Positions 1-6,266 are shown, counted from the stretch's first letter. The stretch: DNA of 8,154 bases from an uncultured Bacteroidales bacterium (GCA_947176325.1 CAMWQD010000048.1:1-8154), one strand, 5' to 3'. A program made the numbers and translations. The notes: generated from the letters alone by a model not told the origin.

Positions 1-80
1 ACCAAATCAAACGCGGTGTCAAGATTGTTTGGGAAGCCGAACTGATGCGTCACTTCACCGTTCAGCTCGAAAGACTCTAA
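1..80 (+). CDS. C-terminal end of an unidentified protein (partial)
   Basis: An open frame enters from the left edge (first full codon at position 3) and stops at TAA 78-80. It gives 25 residues ending in MRHFTVQLERL. A strong intrinsic terminator begins 21 nt later, which supports this being a real gene end rather than chance. The fragment is mixed charged and hydrophobic, with no recognisable motif and no terminal aromatic residue typical of outer-membrane barrels, so I cannot assign a family. It could belong to TamB, the usual partner of TamL, but nothing in these residues shows that. Confidence 0.6.
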   Translation, partial: QIKRGVKIVWEAELMRHFTVQLERL

Positions 81-101
81 TCTTTCTCCTGACTTTCCCA
101 A

Positions 102-146
102 GGGTGGCGCAAGATGCGTTTTAACGCAGCTGCGCCGCCCTTTTTT
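102..146 (+). terminator. Rho-independent terminator after the left-edge gene
   Basis: GGGTGGCGC (102-110) pairs with GCGCCGCCC (132-140), with one G-U pair. After a small internal loop, GCGT pairs with ACGC around a TTTA loop. Six T residues follow at 141-146. This ends the transcript of the partial gene and separates it from tamL. Confidence 0.9.
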
Positions 147-174
147 GTTGGTTTTCAACCGACGTTTAACTTAA
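144..174 (+). promoter_or_regulatory. Possible tamL promoter
   Basis: TTTG (144-147), a 19-nt spacer and TAACTTAA (167-174) roughly match the Bacteroidetes sigma-ABfr pattern TTTG-N19-21-TAnnTTTG. The -7 half is only a partial match. The -33 half lies in the T-run of the preceding terminator, and the start codon is only 14 nt beyond the -7 box, so the leader would be very short. A small hairpin (147-163) falls in the spacer. This is the weakest of the three promoter calls. Confidence 0.35.
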
Positions 175-187
175 TCCTCTGTTACGC

Positions 188-2599
188 ATGCACCTTGCGG
201 CAAAACACACCCTTCTGTTTCTCAAAGCCCTCCTTCTCGGGGGCATGGTGATGTTTTTCGCCTGTTCGTGCAACAGCCTCAAGAAAGTGCCGCAGGACGA
301 AAGCCTGCTTGTGGCCAACAAGGCCAAAATCAGCGGCAAGGGCATCATCTCCAAATCCGATATGCTCCACATGGTGGTGCAGGAACCCAACAGCCGCTTT
401 TTCGGAGCCCGCGTCAAGCTCAGTTTCTATAACTGGGCCAAAGACAAAGACAATTGGTGGAACAACCGCCTGCGCCGAATAGGCGAGGAACCCGCCATTT
501 TCGATTCCTCCCTCATCACCTCCTCGCAGGAGAGGATTCTCTCCTTGGCCAACAGCAAGGGCTATTTCTCCCCCACCCTCACCACCGAAGTGCGCCGCAA
601 GGGAAAAGACAAGCGCAAGGTGGAGGTATCGTATATGCTCAAACTCGGCGAGCCCTATCACCTGCGCAACATCTACCTGCACGTGAACGACGACAGCCTC
701 ACCGACAAACTCCTGCGCTGGGACAAGGAAACCTTGCTCAAAAGCGGCATGCAGTATCAGGTGAGCGTGCTCGACAAAGAACGCACCCGCATCACCGAAC
801 AGTTGCAGAACGAGGGATATTGGGCATTCAACAAAGACTTTATCAATTATCAGATAGACAGCTCGGTGGGCAACAAGCAAATGGATGTGGACTTGTATGT
901 GCGGCGGCTGGTTTCGCCGTTTGTAGACAGTCTCACGGGCGAACCCATCCGGCTCAGCCACAAACGATACCGCATCGGGGACGTGTATATCCAACCGCAA
1001 TCCCGCTCGCAAATCCTCGAACAAGACCCCGTTTTCGACACCACGCTGTTCGAGAACATCAGCCGCCGCAAAAAGCGGAAAGGCAAATCGGGGCCGGAGT
1101 ATTACATTCTGAATCAAGGCAAACCTATCATCCGCTATAAACCCGTCATTCAAAAGACCTTTTTGGAGAGCGGCGATTACTACGCCCTGCGGAACGAGCG
1201 CAAAACCTACGACAACCTGAGCGACCTGCGGGTATTTCAATATACCGACATCACCCTGCGGGAGAAGCCCTACGACACCTCCAAGTCTTTCTACGAAAAC
1301 GACTTGCTCGACTGCCACATCCGTATGTTGCAGGGAAGCCGTTTCGGTTTCAGCGTGGAGGGGCAGCTCACCACAACTTCGGGTATCCAGGGCATTGCCG
1401 TGGGCGTTTCTTTCCAGAACCGCAACACTTTCGGCGGCGGGGAAATCCTGAGCCTGCGGCTTCGGGGCGTGTATGAACTGCAGGCCACCGTAGACCGCGA
1501 CAAGAACAAGACCTTTCTCAACACGTTTGAGGCCAAGGCCGAGGTAAGTCTCGAATTTCCCCGTTTTCTGGTGCCGGGGGGCATGAACTGGACGTCCAAA
1601 CATTTCCGTCCCTCGAGTATCATTTCCCTCAGTTACAGCTATCAACAAAAACGCGATTATTCGCGGGGAATCTTCAACGCCACCTTCGGCTATCATTGGC
1701 GCGACAACTATACCGACCAAACTTTCAACCCCTTGGAAGCGAGCGCCGTGCAGATGCTCAATACTTCGAGCAGCTTTCAGGCCTCCTTGGACGAATACAA
1801 GCGGACACAGAACTACCGTCTGCTCTACCAATACAGCAACCATTTCATCCTCACCCCTCACTATCAATTCGTTTTCAATAACTACAAGAGCGACGAGGTG
1901 AAGGATTTCGAATATTTCGCCTTGGATATGGAAGTGGCGGGAAGCTTGCTCTACGGCATCACACGTGCCATTTACGGCAAGAAAGACGCTTCTTCGGCGG
2001 GCTATCAGATTTTCGGGCTGCCTTTCTCGCAATACGCCAAAATCGAGGCCGACTACCGGCATCATTTCGTGTTCGGCAAACGCACCGAGCTGGTGTTCCG
2101 CGGCGCGGTGGGGGTAGGTTACAGTTACGGCAACGCGGAGGCGCTTCCCTACGAAAAGAGTATGTTTATAGGCGGCAACAGCACCTTGCGGGCCTGGCCG
2201 CTCTATCAGTTGGGCCCCGGTATCTACACCCTGCCCGAAGGCAAGACCGATTTCGAGCGCTTGGGCGACGTGATGCTGGTGTTCAATCTGGAACAGCGTT
2301 TTCCTATCGTGAGCGGTTTGCGGGGGGCGGTGTTCTTCGATTTGGGGAACATTTGGATTGTGCGACCCAACGAAGCCTTGCCGGGGGGAGAGTTCAAGTT
2401 TTCGGAATTCTACAAGCAATTCGCTTTCGGCACCGGCGTCGGGCTGCGCTACGACTTCAAGTTTTTCCTCATCCGCGTGGACATGGGCATTCCCCTGCGC
2501 GACCCCTCGCTCCTGAGCACGGGCGAAAACACGTGGGTAATCCGACACCTGCGTTGGCGGAACCTTTTGTTCAACTTCGGCATCGGGTATCCGTTTTAA
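188..2599 (+). CDS. tamL: Outer-membrane BamA/TamA-family lipoprotein, TamL type
   Basis: This 803-residue protein is a TamA/BamA-superfamily (Omp85) outer-membrane protein of the lipidated Bacteroidetes form called TamL. TamL is thought to work with TamB in building or lipid-supplying the outer membrane. Residues 1-28 form a lipoprotein signal: basic start, hydrophobic core, then A-C-S-C. Cys28 is the likely lipidated residue because the following NSLKKVP aligns with the usual post-cysteine TamL segment. POTRA-like repeats follow, including YRIGDVYI (261-268) and a last one near 320-358. The 16-strand barrel begins near 384. GGNSTLRAW, ending at 670, matches the loop-6 (V/I)RG(F/Y) signature as LRAW, followed by LGPG. 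The protein ends in GIGYPF with a terminal Phe, a typical barrel assembly signal. No Shine-Dalgarno is seen. The start fits the signal peptide. No tamB is visible downstream, where an acyltransferase follows after 31 nt. The family is sure; the TamL subtype is likely. Confidence 0.87.
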   Translation: MHLAAKHTLLFLKALLLGGMVMFFACSCNSLKKVPQDESLLVANKAKISGKGIISKSDMLHMVVQEPNSRFFGARVKLSFYNWAKDKDNWWNNRLRRIGEEPAIFDSSLITSSQERILSLANSKGYFSPTLTTEVRRKGKDKRKVEVSYMLKLGEPYHLRNIYLHVNDDSLTDKLLRWDKETLLKSGMQYQVSVLDKERTRITEQLQNEGYWAFNKDFINYQIDSSVGNKQMDVDLYVRRLVSPFVDSLTGEPIRLSHKRYRIGDVYIQPQSRSQILEQDPVFDTTLFENISRRKKRKGKSGPEYYILNQGKPIIRYKPVIQKTFLESGDYYALRNERKTYDNLSDLRVFQYTDITLREKPYDTSKSFYENDLLDCHIRMLQGSRFGFSVEGQLTTTSGIQGIAVGVSFQNRNTFGGGEILSLRLRGVYELQATVDRDKNKTFLNTFEAKAEVSLEFPRFLVPGGMNWTSKHFRPSSIISLSYSYQQKRDYSRGIFNATFGYHWRDNYTDQTFNPLEASAVQMLNTSSSFQASLDEYKRTQNYRLLYQYSNHFILTPHYQFVFNNYKSDEVKDFEYFALDMEVAGSLLYGITRAIYGKKDASSAGYQIFGLPFSQYAKIEADYRHHFVFGKRTELVFRGAVGVGYSYGNAEALPYEKSMFIGGNSTLRAWPLYQLGPGIYTLPEGKTDFERLGDVMLVFNLEQRFPIVSGLRGAVFFDLGNIWIVRPNEALPGGEFKFSEFYKQFAFGTGVGLRYDFKFFLIRVDMGIPLRDPSLLSTGENTWVIRHLRWRNLLFNFGIGYPF

Positions 2600-2630
2600 A
2601 GCGGACGGTTTATTTTCATACCTTTATATA

Positions 2631-3179
2631 ATGGTGAACTTTTCGAAGAAGATATTGCGCCTTTTGGGTTGGAACGCCGAGGGTTTCACGCCTTCCGACG
2701 CGCGTTATATCCTGATTGTGGCGCCCCACACGAGCTGGCGCGACTTCGTAATCGGGAAACTGGCGCTCGAAGCAAAGGGCGTTCCCGCCGTATTCCTCAT
2801 CAAGAAAGAGTTTTTTGTATTTCCCATCCGCCGCCTGCTCAAACGGCTCGGAGGCCTGCCCGTAGACCGCAGGCACGCCGGAGGCATCATCGAAAGCACC
2901 GCGAGCCTGCTCGACCGATACCAAAACCGCCGCATGGCCGTGGTCATCACCCCCGAAGGCACCCGCCGCCGCACCGAAAACTGGAAGAAAGGCTTTTATG
3001 TGCTCTCCCGCCGCACCCACCTCCCCGTCTACGCCGGCATTGTGGACTACCGCAAGAAGACCTGCGACATCCTCCCCACTCCCCTTGCCCTCGACAAGCC
3101 TTTCGAAGAGGTGATGAAAGACCTTTCGGTAATCTATAAAGGCGCACAAGGCAAATATCCCGGGAACTTCAATTTTTAG
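2631..3179 (+). CDS. PlsC-type lysophospholipid/glycerolipid acyltransferase
   Basis: This 182-residue protein carries the blocks of the glycerolipid acyltransferase (PlsC/LPLAT) family. Block I is H33-T-S-W-R-D38 (HX4D, catalytic His and Asp). Block II is around GGLPVDRR (74-81). Block III is P108-E-G-T-R112, which binds the phosphate of the acceptor. Block IV is LPVYAGIVDY (131-140). The expected activity is acyl transfer from acyl-ACP or acyl-CoA to a lyso-lipid such as lysophosphatidate at the inner membrane. The exact acceptor cannot be read from sequence. It is shorter than classical PlsC (about 240 residues) and shows no clear transmembrane helix, so attachment is probably peripheral through the basic N-terminus. 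It starts 31 nt after tamL with no good promoter between, so the two are probably co-transcribed. Its 3' end forms part of its own terminator. It could also be an acyltransferase for ornithine or other aminolipids. Confidence 0.85.
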   Translation: MVNFSKKILRLLGWNAEGFTPSDARYILIVAPHTSWRDFVIGKLALEAKGVPAVFLIKKEFFVFPIRRLLKRLGGLPVDRRHAGGIIESTASLLDRYQNRRMAVVITPEGTRRRTENWKKGFYVLSRRTHLPVYAGIVDYRKKTCDILPTPLALDKPFEEVMKDLSVIYKGAQGKYPGNFNF

Positions 3180-3195
3180 AATTCGGGATTTTTTT
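3157..3195 (+). terminator. Terminator overlapping the acyltransferase 3' end
   Basis: ATCCCG (3157-3162) pairs with CGGGAT (3184-3189). Inside it, AA and TTC of the left arm can pair with TT and GAA of the right arm, with a GG and a C bulged. The loop is AT-rich and a run of seven T ends at 3195. The left arm is coding sequence, so the stop codon sits in the loop. The T-run also forms the promoter spacer of the next operon. Confidence 0.65.
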
Positions 3196-3204
3196 GTACC
3201 TTCG
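3174..3204 (+). promoter_or_regulatory. Promoter of the rpsF-rpsR-rplI operon
   Basis: TTTT (3174-3177), a 19-nt spacer and TACCTTCG (3197-3204) closely match the Bacteroidetes primary promoter (T-rich -33 and TAnnTTTG -7). The start of transcription should fall near 3208-3212, giving a leader of about 55 nt. The -33 box overlaps the stop codon of the acyltransferase. Confidence 0.75.
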
Positions 3205-3208
3205 CGCC

Positions 3209-3230
3209 CCTGCCGCAGGGAAGCGGTAGG
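3209..3230 (+). promoter_or_regulatory. Leader hairpin upstream of rpsF, possible S6:S18 autoregulatory site
   Basis: CCTGCCGC (3209-3216) pairs with GCGGTAGG (3223-3230) over 8 bp, including one G-U, around the loop AGGGAA. It lies at the predicted 5' end of the mRNA, and the A-rich segment from there to the start codon at 3266 looks unstructured. In several bacterial groups the S6:S18 complex represses its own mRNA through a leader structure that mimics 16S rRNA, so a regulatory role is plausible. I cannot show from sequence alone that this hairpin is that motif. Confidence 0.45.
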
Positions 3231-3265
3231 AAATAAACCATTATAAACCCTAACAAAGTAAAACG

Positions 3266-3619
3266 ATGAATCAGTACGAAACCGTTTTCATTATGACTCC
3301 CGTTTTGTCTGAAGAACAGATGAAGGAAGCGGTAAAGAGGTACCGAAACTTGCTCGTTGAGCAAGGAGCCGAGATCGTCTTCGAAGACAACTGGGGGCTG
3401 AAGAAATTAGCCTACCCCATTCAGAAAAAGGCTACCGGATTCTATTATCTGATAGAATTCAAGGCCGAAGGAAAGGCTATCGGCGTGTTGGAAACCGCTT
3501 TCCGCCGCGATGAAAAGATGTTGCGCTTCCTCACCACGAAGCTCGACAAGCATGCTATCGCCTACAACGAAAAGAAGCATGCCAAGAAAGCCGCTGACGC
3601 AAACCCTCAAAACAACTAA
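3266..3619 (+). CDS. rpsF: 30S ribosomal protein S6 (bS6)
   Basis: This 117-residue protein opens with NQYETVFIMTPVLSEEQ, the first strand and helix of bS6. It continues with the conserved centre GLKKLAYPIQKKATGFYYLI and the RRDEKMLRFLTTKLDKHA region. bS6 binds the central domain of 16S rRNA as a heterodimer with bS18, which is encoded next. The C-terminal tail from about residue 100 is polar and Lys/Ala/Asn-rich, as is common. It is the first gene of the operon. There is no Shine-Dalgarno; an A-rich stretch (CAAAGTAAAACG) precedes the start, as is usual for well-translated Bacteroidetes genes. Length and start agree with the family. Confidence 0.97.
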   Translation: MNQYETVFIMTPVLSEEQMKEAVKRYRNLLVEQGAEIVFEDNWGLKKLAYPIQKKATGFYYLIEFKAEGKAIGVLETAFRRDEKMLRFLTTKLDKHAIAYNEKKHAKKAADANPQNN

Positions 3620-3622
3620 GCC

Positions 3623-3889
3623 ATGGCAGTAGACAACGATATCAAATATCTGACCCCGATTGCGGTAGATACCAAAAAGAAGAAATGGTGCCGTTTCAAG
3701 AAGAGCGGTATCAAATATATTGATTACAAGGATGCGGACTTCTTGATGAAATTCGTGAACGAACAAGGCCGGATTTTGCCCCGTCGCATCACCGGTACCT
3801 CGCAGAAATATCAGAAGAAAGTTTCGCAGGCCATCAAACGTGCCCGCCACTTGGCTTTGATGCCCTATGTAGGCGACTTGTTAAAGTAA
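3623..3889 (+). CDS. rpsR: 30S ribosomal protein S18 (bS18)
   Basis: This 88-residue protein has the bS18 core: CRFKKSGIKYIDYKDADFL (23-41), then GRILPRRITGTSQKYQKKV and AIKRARHLALMPY near the C-terminus. It binds 16S rRNA together with bS6. In Flavobacterium ribosomes bS18, bS6 and bS21 form a pocket that hides the anti-Shine-Dalgarno tail of 16S rRNA, which is relevant to the strong Shine-Dalgarno just after this gene. It starts 3 nt after the rpsF stop, implying translational coupling. No Shine-Dalgarno precedes it. The short N-terminal extension MAVDNDIKYLTPIAVDT is usual for Bacteroidetes. Confidence 0.97.
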   Translation: MAVDNDIKYLTPIAVDTKKKKWCRFKKSGIKYIDYKDADFLMKFVNEQGRILPRRITGTSQKYQKKVSQAIKRARHLALMPYVGDLLK

Positions 3890-3894
3890 GGAGG
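3888..3894 (+). promoter_or_regulatory. Strong Shine-Dalgarno sequence of rplI
   Basis: AAGGAGG lies 7 nt before the rplI ATG and overlaps the TAA stop of rpsR (3887-3889). This is close to a full match to the 16S rRNA 3' end. The other complete genes in the window (tamL, plsC-like, rpsF, rpsR, trmH, fabH, plsX, rpmF, yceD) lack a well-placed Shine-Dalgarno, so this one stands out. Confidence 0.85.
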
Positions 3895-3901
3895 AAGATC
3901 T

Positions 3902-4351
3902 ATGGAAGTTATTTTGAAGCAAGACGTGGCCAAGTTGGGCTACAAAGACGATATCGTAATCGTTAAGAACGGTTATGCCAACAACTATCTCATTCCGCAA
4001 GGTCTTGCCGTTATGGCAACCCCCGGCATGAAGAAGATGCGTGAGGAAACCATCCGTCAACGCGCTTTCAAAGAAGAGAAAATCAAACAGGAAGCTCAGG
4101 AATTGGCGGCCAAGATCAATGGCTTGGTGGTTAAGATTGCCGCGAAAGCCGGCACCTCGGGCAAGATTTTCGGTTCGGTCAACAGCATTCAGATTGCCGA
4201 TGCCTTGAAAGAACAGCACAATGTGGAAATCGACCGCAAGCGCATTTCCATTCCCGGTGAAGCTATCAAGGAAATCGGTCAACACACGGCGATGATTGGT
4301 CTTCACCGTGAAGTAAAGGCCGAAATCACCCTGGATGTTTTCGCCGAATAA
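3902..4351 (+). CDS. rplI: 50S ribosomal protein L9 (bL9)
   Basis: This 149-residue protein has both domains of bL9. The N-terminal 23S-rRNA-binding domain shows MEVILKQDVAKLGYKDDIV and the NGYANNYLIPQGLA signature. The long connecting helix, rich in Lys and Glu, spans about residues 40-75. The C-terminal domain contains GTSGKIFGSVNSIQIADAL and ends with the AEITLDVFAE strand. bL9 sits at the base of the L1 stalk and helps maintain reading frame. It is the last gene of the rpsF operon, separated by 12 nt from rpsR, and a terminator begins about 20 nt after its stop. The start is fixed by the conserved first strand and the strong ribosome-binding site. Confidence 0.97.
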   Translation: MEVILKQDVAKLGYKDDIVIVKNGYANNYLIPQGLAVMATPGMKKMREETIRQRAFKEEKIKQEAQELAAKINGLVVKIAAKAGTSGKIFGSVNSIQIADALKEQHNVEIDRKRISIPGEAIKEIGQHTAMIGLHREVKAEITLDVFAE

Positions 4352-4371
4352 TTCTTACGGCACAAAATGAG

Positions 4372-4404
4372 GAAGGCCGCTCTATTTAGGGCGGCTTTCT
4401 TTTT
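4372..4404 (+). terminator. Rho-independent terminator of the rpsF-rpsR-rplI operon
   Basis: GAAGGCCGCTC (4372-4382) pairs with GGGCGGCTTTC (4389-4399) over 11 bp with two G-U pairs, closing a TATTTA loop. Five T residues follow at 4400-4404. The next start codon is only 11 nt beyond. Confidence 0.88.
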
Positions 4405-4415
4405 AAATTCAGTCT

Positions 4416-5201
4416 ATGCCTTTAAGTATCACTCAAATAAAAAGACTCAAAAGTTATTCGCAGAAGAAATTCCGTCGCTTGGACGGGGTTTTCGTGGCCG
4501 AGACGCCCAAGGTGGTGGAGGTGCTTTTGGCGGGGAATTGCAGGGTGTGCGAGATTTACGCCCTCCCCTCCTGGCTGGAGCGGGAAGAAAACAGGACGCG
4601 GATGGCGCGTTGTGAAAAAGCGCAGGGGCGTGAAATTGCCGTGACGGAGATTTCGCCCAAGGAGTTGGAGCGTATCAGCGGCTTGGAAACACCGCACGAG
4701 ATTTTTGCGGTCTTGCAGATGCCGCATTCGGAGCTGGACGATACTTTGGCAAAGGGATGTTCTTTGGTATTGGACGATATACGCGACCCCGGCAATCTGG
4801 GCACGATACTGCGGGTGGCCGATTGGTTCGGCATCGACCATGTGCTCTGCACCGAGAATTGCGCCGATGCCTATCAGCCCAAGTGCGTGCAGGCGTCCAT
4901 GGGTTCGGTGGGGGTCTGCGACATCCGTTGCGCAAGGCGGGACGAGATTGTGGCCTTCGCTTCGAAACCGCGCCACATCTACGGCACTTTCCTGCACGGA
5001 GACAACCTCTATCAAACCGACCTCGCCCAAGACAGCGCCTGGTATATCATCGGCAACGAGGCGCACGGCATAGGGCCCGATTTGGAAAGCATCGTGCAGC
5101 AACGGCTCACGATTCCCGCCTTCCCCAAACACACCACGGGGGCCGAGTCGCTCAACGCCGCCATCGCCACCGCTATCCTCTGTTCCGAAATACGGCGGTA
5201 G
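4416..5201 (+). CDS. SpoU/TrmH-family RNA 2'-O-ribose methyltransferase
   Basis: This 261-residue protein is a SPOUT-class methyltransferase that transfers a methyl group from S-adenosylmethionine to a ribose 2'-OH of rRNA or tRNA. Residues 1-105 form the SpoU substrate-binding domain (FRRLDGVFVAETPKVVEVLL at 19-38). The catalytic knot domain has all three motifs. Motif 1 is DDIRDPGNLGTILR, with N127 and the key R133. Motif 2 is IIGNEAHGIG (211-220), where Ala216 replaces the more common Gly of NEG. Motif 3 is AESLNAAIATAI (243-254). Such proteins are often labelled RlmB, TrmH or TsnR; the target nucleotide cannot be deduced here. The start is supported by the conserved N-terminal helix but leaves only 11 nt after the preceding terminator, with no obvious promoter. 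It converges on fabH. Confidence 0.93.
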   Translation: MPLSITQIKRLKSYSQKKFRRLDGVFVAETPKVVEVLLAGNCRVCEIYALPSWLEREENRTRMARCEKAQGREIAVTEISPKELERISGLETPHEIFAVLQMPHSELDDTLAKGCSLVLDDIRDPGNLGTILRVADWFGIDHVLCTENCADAYQPKCVQASMGSVGVCDIRCARRDEIVAFASKPRHIYGTFLHGDNLYQTDLAQDSAWYIIGNEAHGIGPDLESIVQQRLTIPAFPKHTTGAESLNAAIATAILCSEIRR

Positions 5202-5207
5202 AATTTT

Positions 5208-5259
5208 TGATAAATAGAAAGGGGCGGTTGACTTCGTCAACCGCCCCTTTTATTTATCA
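5208..5259. terminator. Bidirectional terminator, long inverted repeat
   Basis: AAAGGGGCGGTTGAC (5218-5232) pairs perfectly with its complement at 5236-5250 around a TTC loop. The pairing continues outward, after one unpaired G (5217), with TGATAAATA (5208-5216) against TATTTATCA (5251-5259). The total is 24 bp plus one bulge. It lies between the convergent ends of the methyltransferase gene and fabH, with T-rich flanks on both strands, so it should stop both transcripts. Confidence 0.92.
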
Positions 5260-5269
5260 CCAAAACCGA

Positions 5270-6265
5270 TTACTTAGCATCGTAAGCCCACTTGAGCCAG
5301 ATACCGCCCCAAGAGAAGCCGGCGCCGAAAGCGCAGAGCACGATATCGTCGCCCTTCTTGAACTGCTTTTCCCATTCGCACAGCAAAAGAGGAATGGTAG
5401 CCGAAGTGGTGTTGCCGTATTTCTCGATATTGATCATGACACGTTCATGGGGAACACCCAGCCGCCGCTGCACGGCATCGATGATACGCAGGTTGGCCTG
5501 ATGCGGAGCCACCCATACCTTGGAGGCATCCAAGCCGTTGCGTTTCACAATGTTTTCGGCCACGTCCGCCATTTTGGAAACCGCCCATTTAAATACGGGC
5601 TGGCCTTCCTGATAGATGTAGTGCCAACGTTTATCCACCGTTTCGTGGGTGGGAGGAATGAGCGAACCGCCGGCTTTCATGTGCAGGTGCGTCCAGCCCG
5701 AACCGTCGGAATAAAGTTCTTCGTCCAACACGCCCACTTTCTCGGTGGTGGGTTCGAGCAGCACCGCCGCCGCACCGTCGCCGAAAATGGGACAAGTGGA
5801 ACGGTCGGTGTAATCCACCATCGAAGACATCTTTTCGGCGCCCACCAACACCACTTTCTTATAGCGGCCCGATTCTACGTAGTGCGCCGCCGTGGAAAGC
5901 GAGAACACAAAACCCGAACATCCCGAATTGATATCGAAAGCAAAGGCATTCTTGGCGCCCACCTTGTCGGCTATCAGACAAGCCGTGGCGGGGAAACGCA
6001 TATCGGACGTCACCGTGGCGCAGAGCACCATGTCGATTTCTTCGGGACGGACGCCCGTCTTGCGCAACAGTTCGTTGACAGCGGCTGCGCCCATATCCGA
6101 AGTGGCCTTGCCTTCTTCTTTCTGAATGCGGCGTTCCTTGATGCCGATACGGGTCATTATCCACTCGTCGGAGGTATCCACCATCCGGCTCAATTCATCG
6201 TTGGTAAGCACATAATCGGGCAGGTAGCATCCCACTCCCGTTATGGCTGCATATATCTTTTCCAT
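5270..6265 (-). CDS. fabH: 3-oxoacyl-ACP synthase III (beta-ketoacyl-ACP synthase III)
   Basis: FabH condenses an acyl-CoA primer (acetyl-CoA or a branched short-chain CoA) with malonyl-ACP to begin type II fatty acid synthesis in the cytosol. The 331-residue protein has the complete catalytic triad: Cys116 in INSGCSGF, His255 in APHQANLRII and Asn285 in YGNTTSATIP. It also has the glycine-rich C-terminal GAGFSWGG. The conserved N-terminus MEKIYAAITGVGCYLPDYVL fixes the start at 6265, one base after the plsX stop (TAATATG). A longer in-frame start at 6301 would overlap plsX and add 12 atypical residues, so I reject it. It is the last gene of the yceD-rpmF-plsX-fabH operon. Primer preference cannot be read off, though Bacteroidetes commonly make branched fatty acids. 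Confidence 0.96.
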   Translation of the reverse strand: MEKIYAAITGVGCYLPDYVLTNDELSRMVDTSDEWIMTRIGIKERRIQKEEGKATSDMGAAAVNELLRKTGVRPEEIDMVLCATVTSDMRFPATACLIADKVGAKNAFAFDINSGCSGFVFSLSTAAHYVESGRYKKVVLVGAEKMSSMVDYTDRSTCPIFGDGAAAVLLEPTTEKVGVLDEELYSDGSGWTHLHMKAGGSLIPPTHETVDKRWHYIYQEGQPVFKWAVSKMADVAENIVKRNGLDASKVWVAPHQANLRIIDAVQRRLGVPHERVMINIEKYGNTTSATIPLLLCEWEKQFKKGDDIVLCAFGAGFSWGGIWLKWAYDAK

Positions 6266-6266
6266 A

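Noticed and set aside
147..163. Small hairpin GTTGGTT-TTC-AACCGAC just after the first terminator
   Set aside because: It has only 7 bp with one G-U pair, no T-run, and would lie upstream of any tamL transcript. Probably chance.
182..2548. 788-codon minus-strand ORF as a protein gene
   Set aside because: It is the exact codon-aligned complement of tamL, which has a signal peptide, POTRA-like repeats, the loop-6 motif and a barrel C-terminus. The antisense product has no recognisable domain and is explained by codon bias.
2596..2630. Possible promoter before the acyltransferase (TACCTTTA at 2619-2626)
   Set aside because: The -7-like box ends only 4 nt before the ATG, so transcription would start at or inside the coding sequence. 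The -33 match is poor. Co-transcription with tamL is simpler.
4367..4615. 82-codon plus-strand ORF beginning in the rplI terminator
   Set aside because: It overlaps the methyltransferase N-terminus in another frame, starts inside the terminator region and shows no family pattern.
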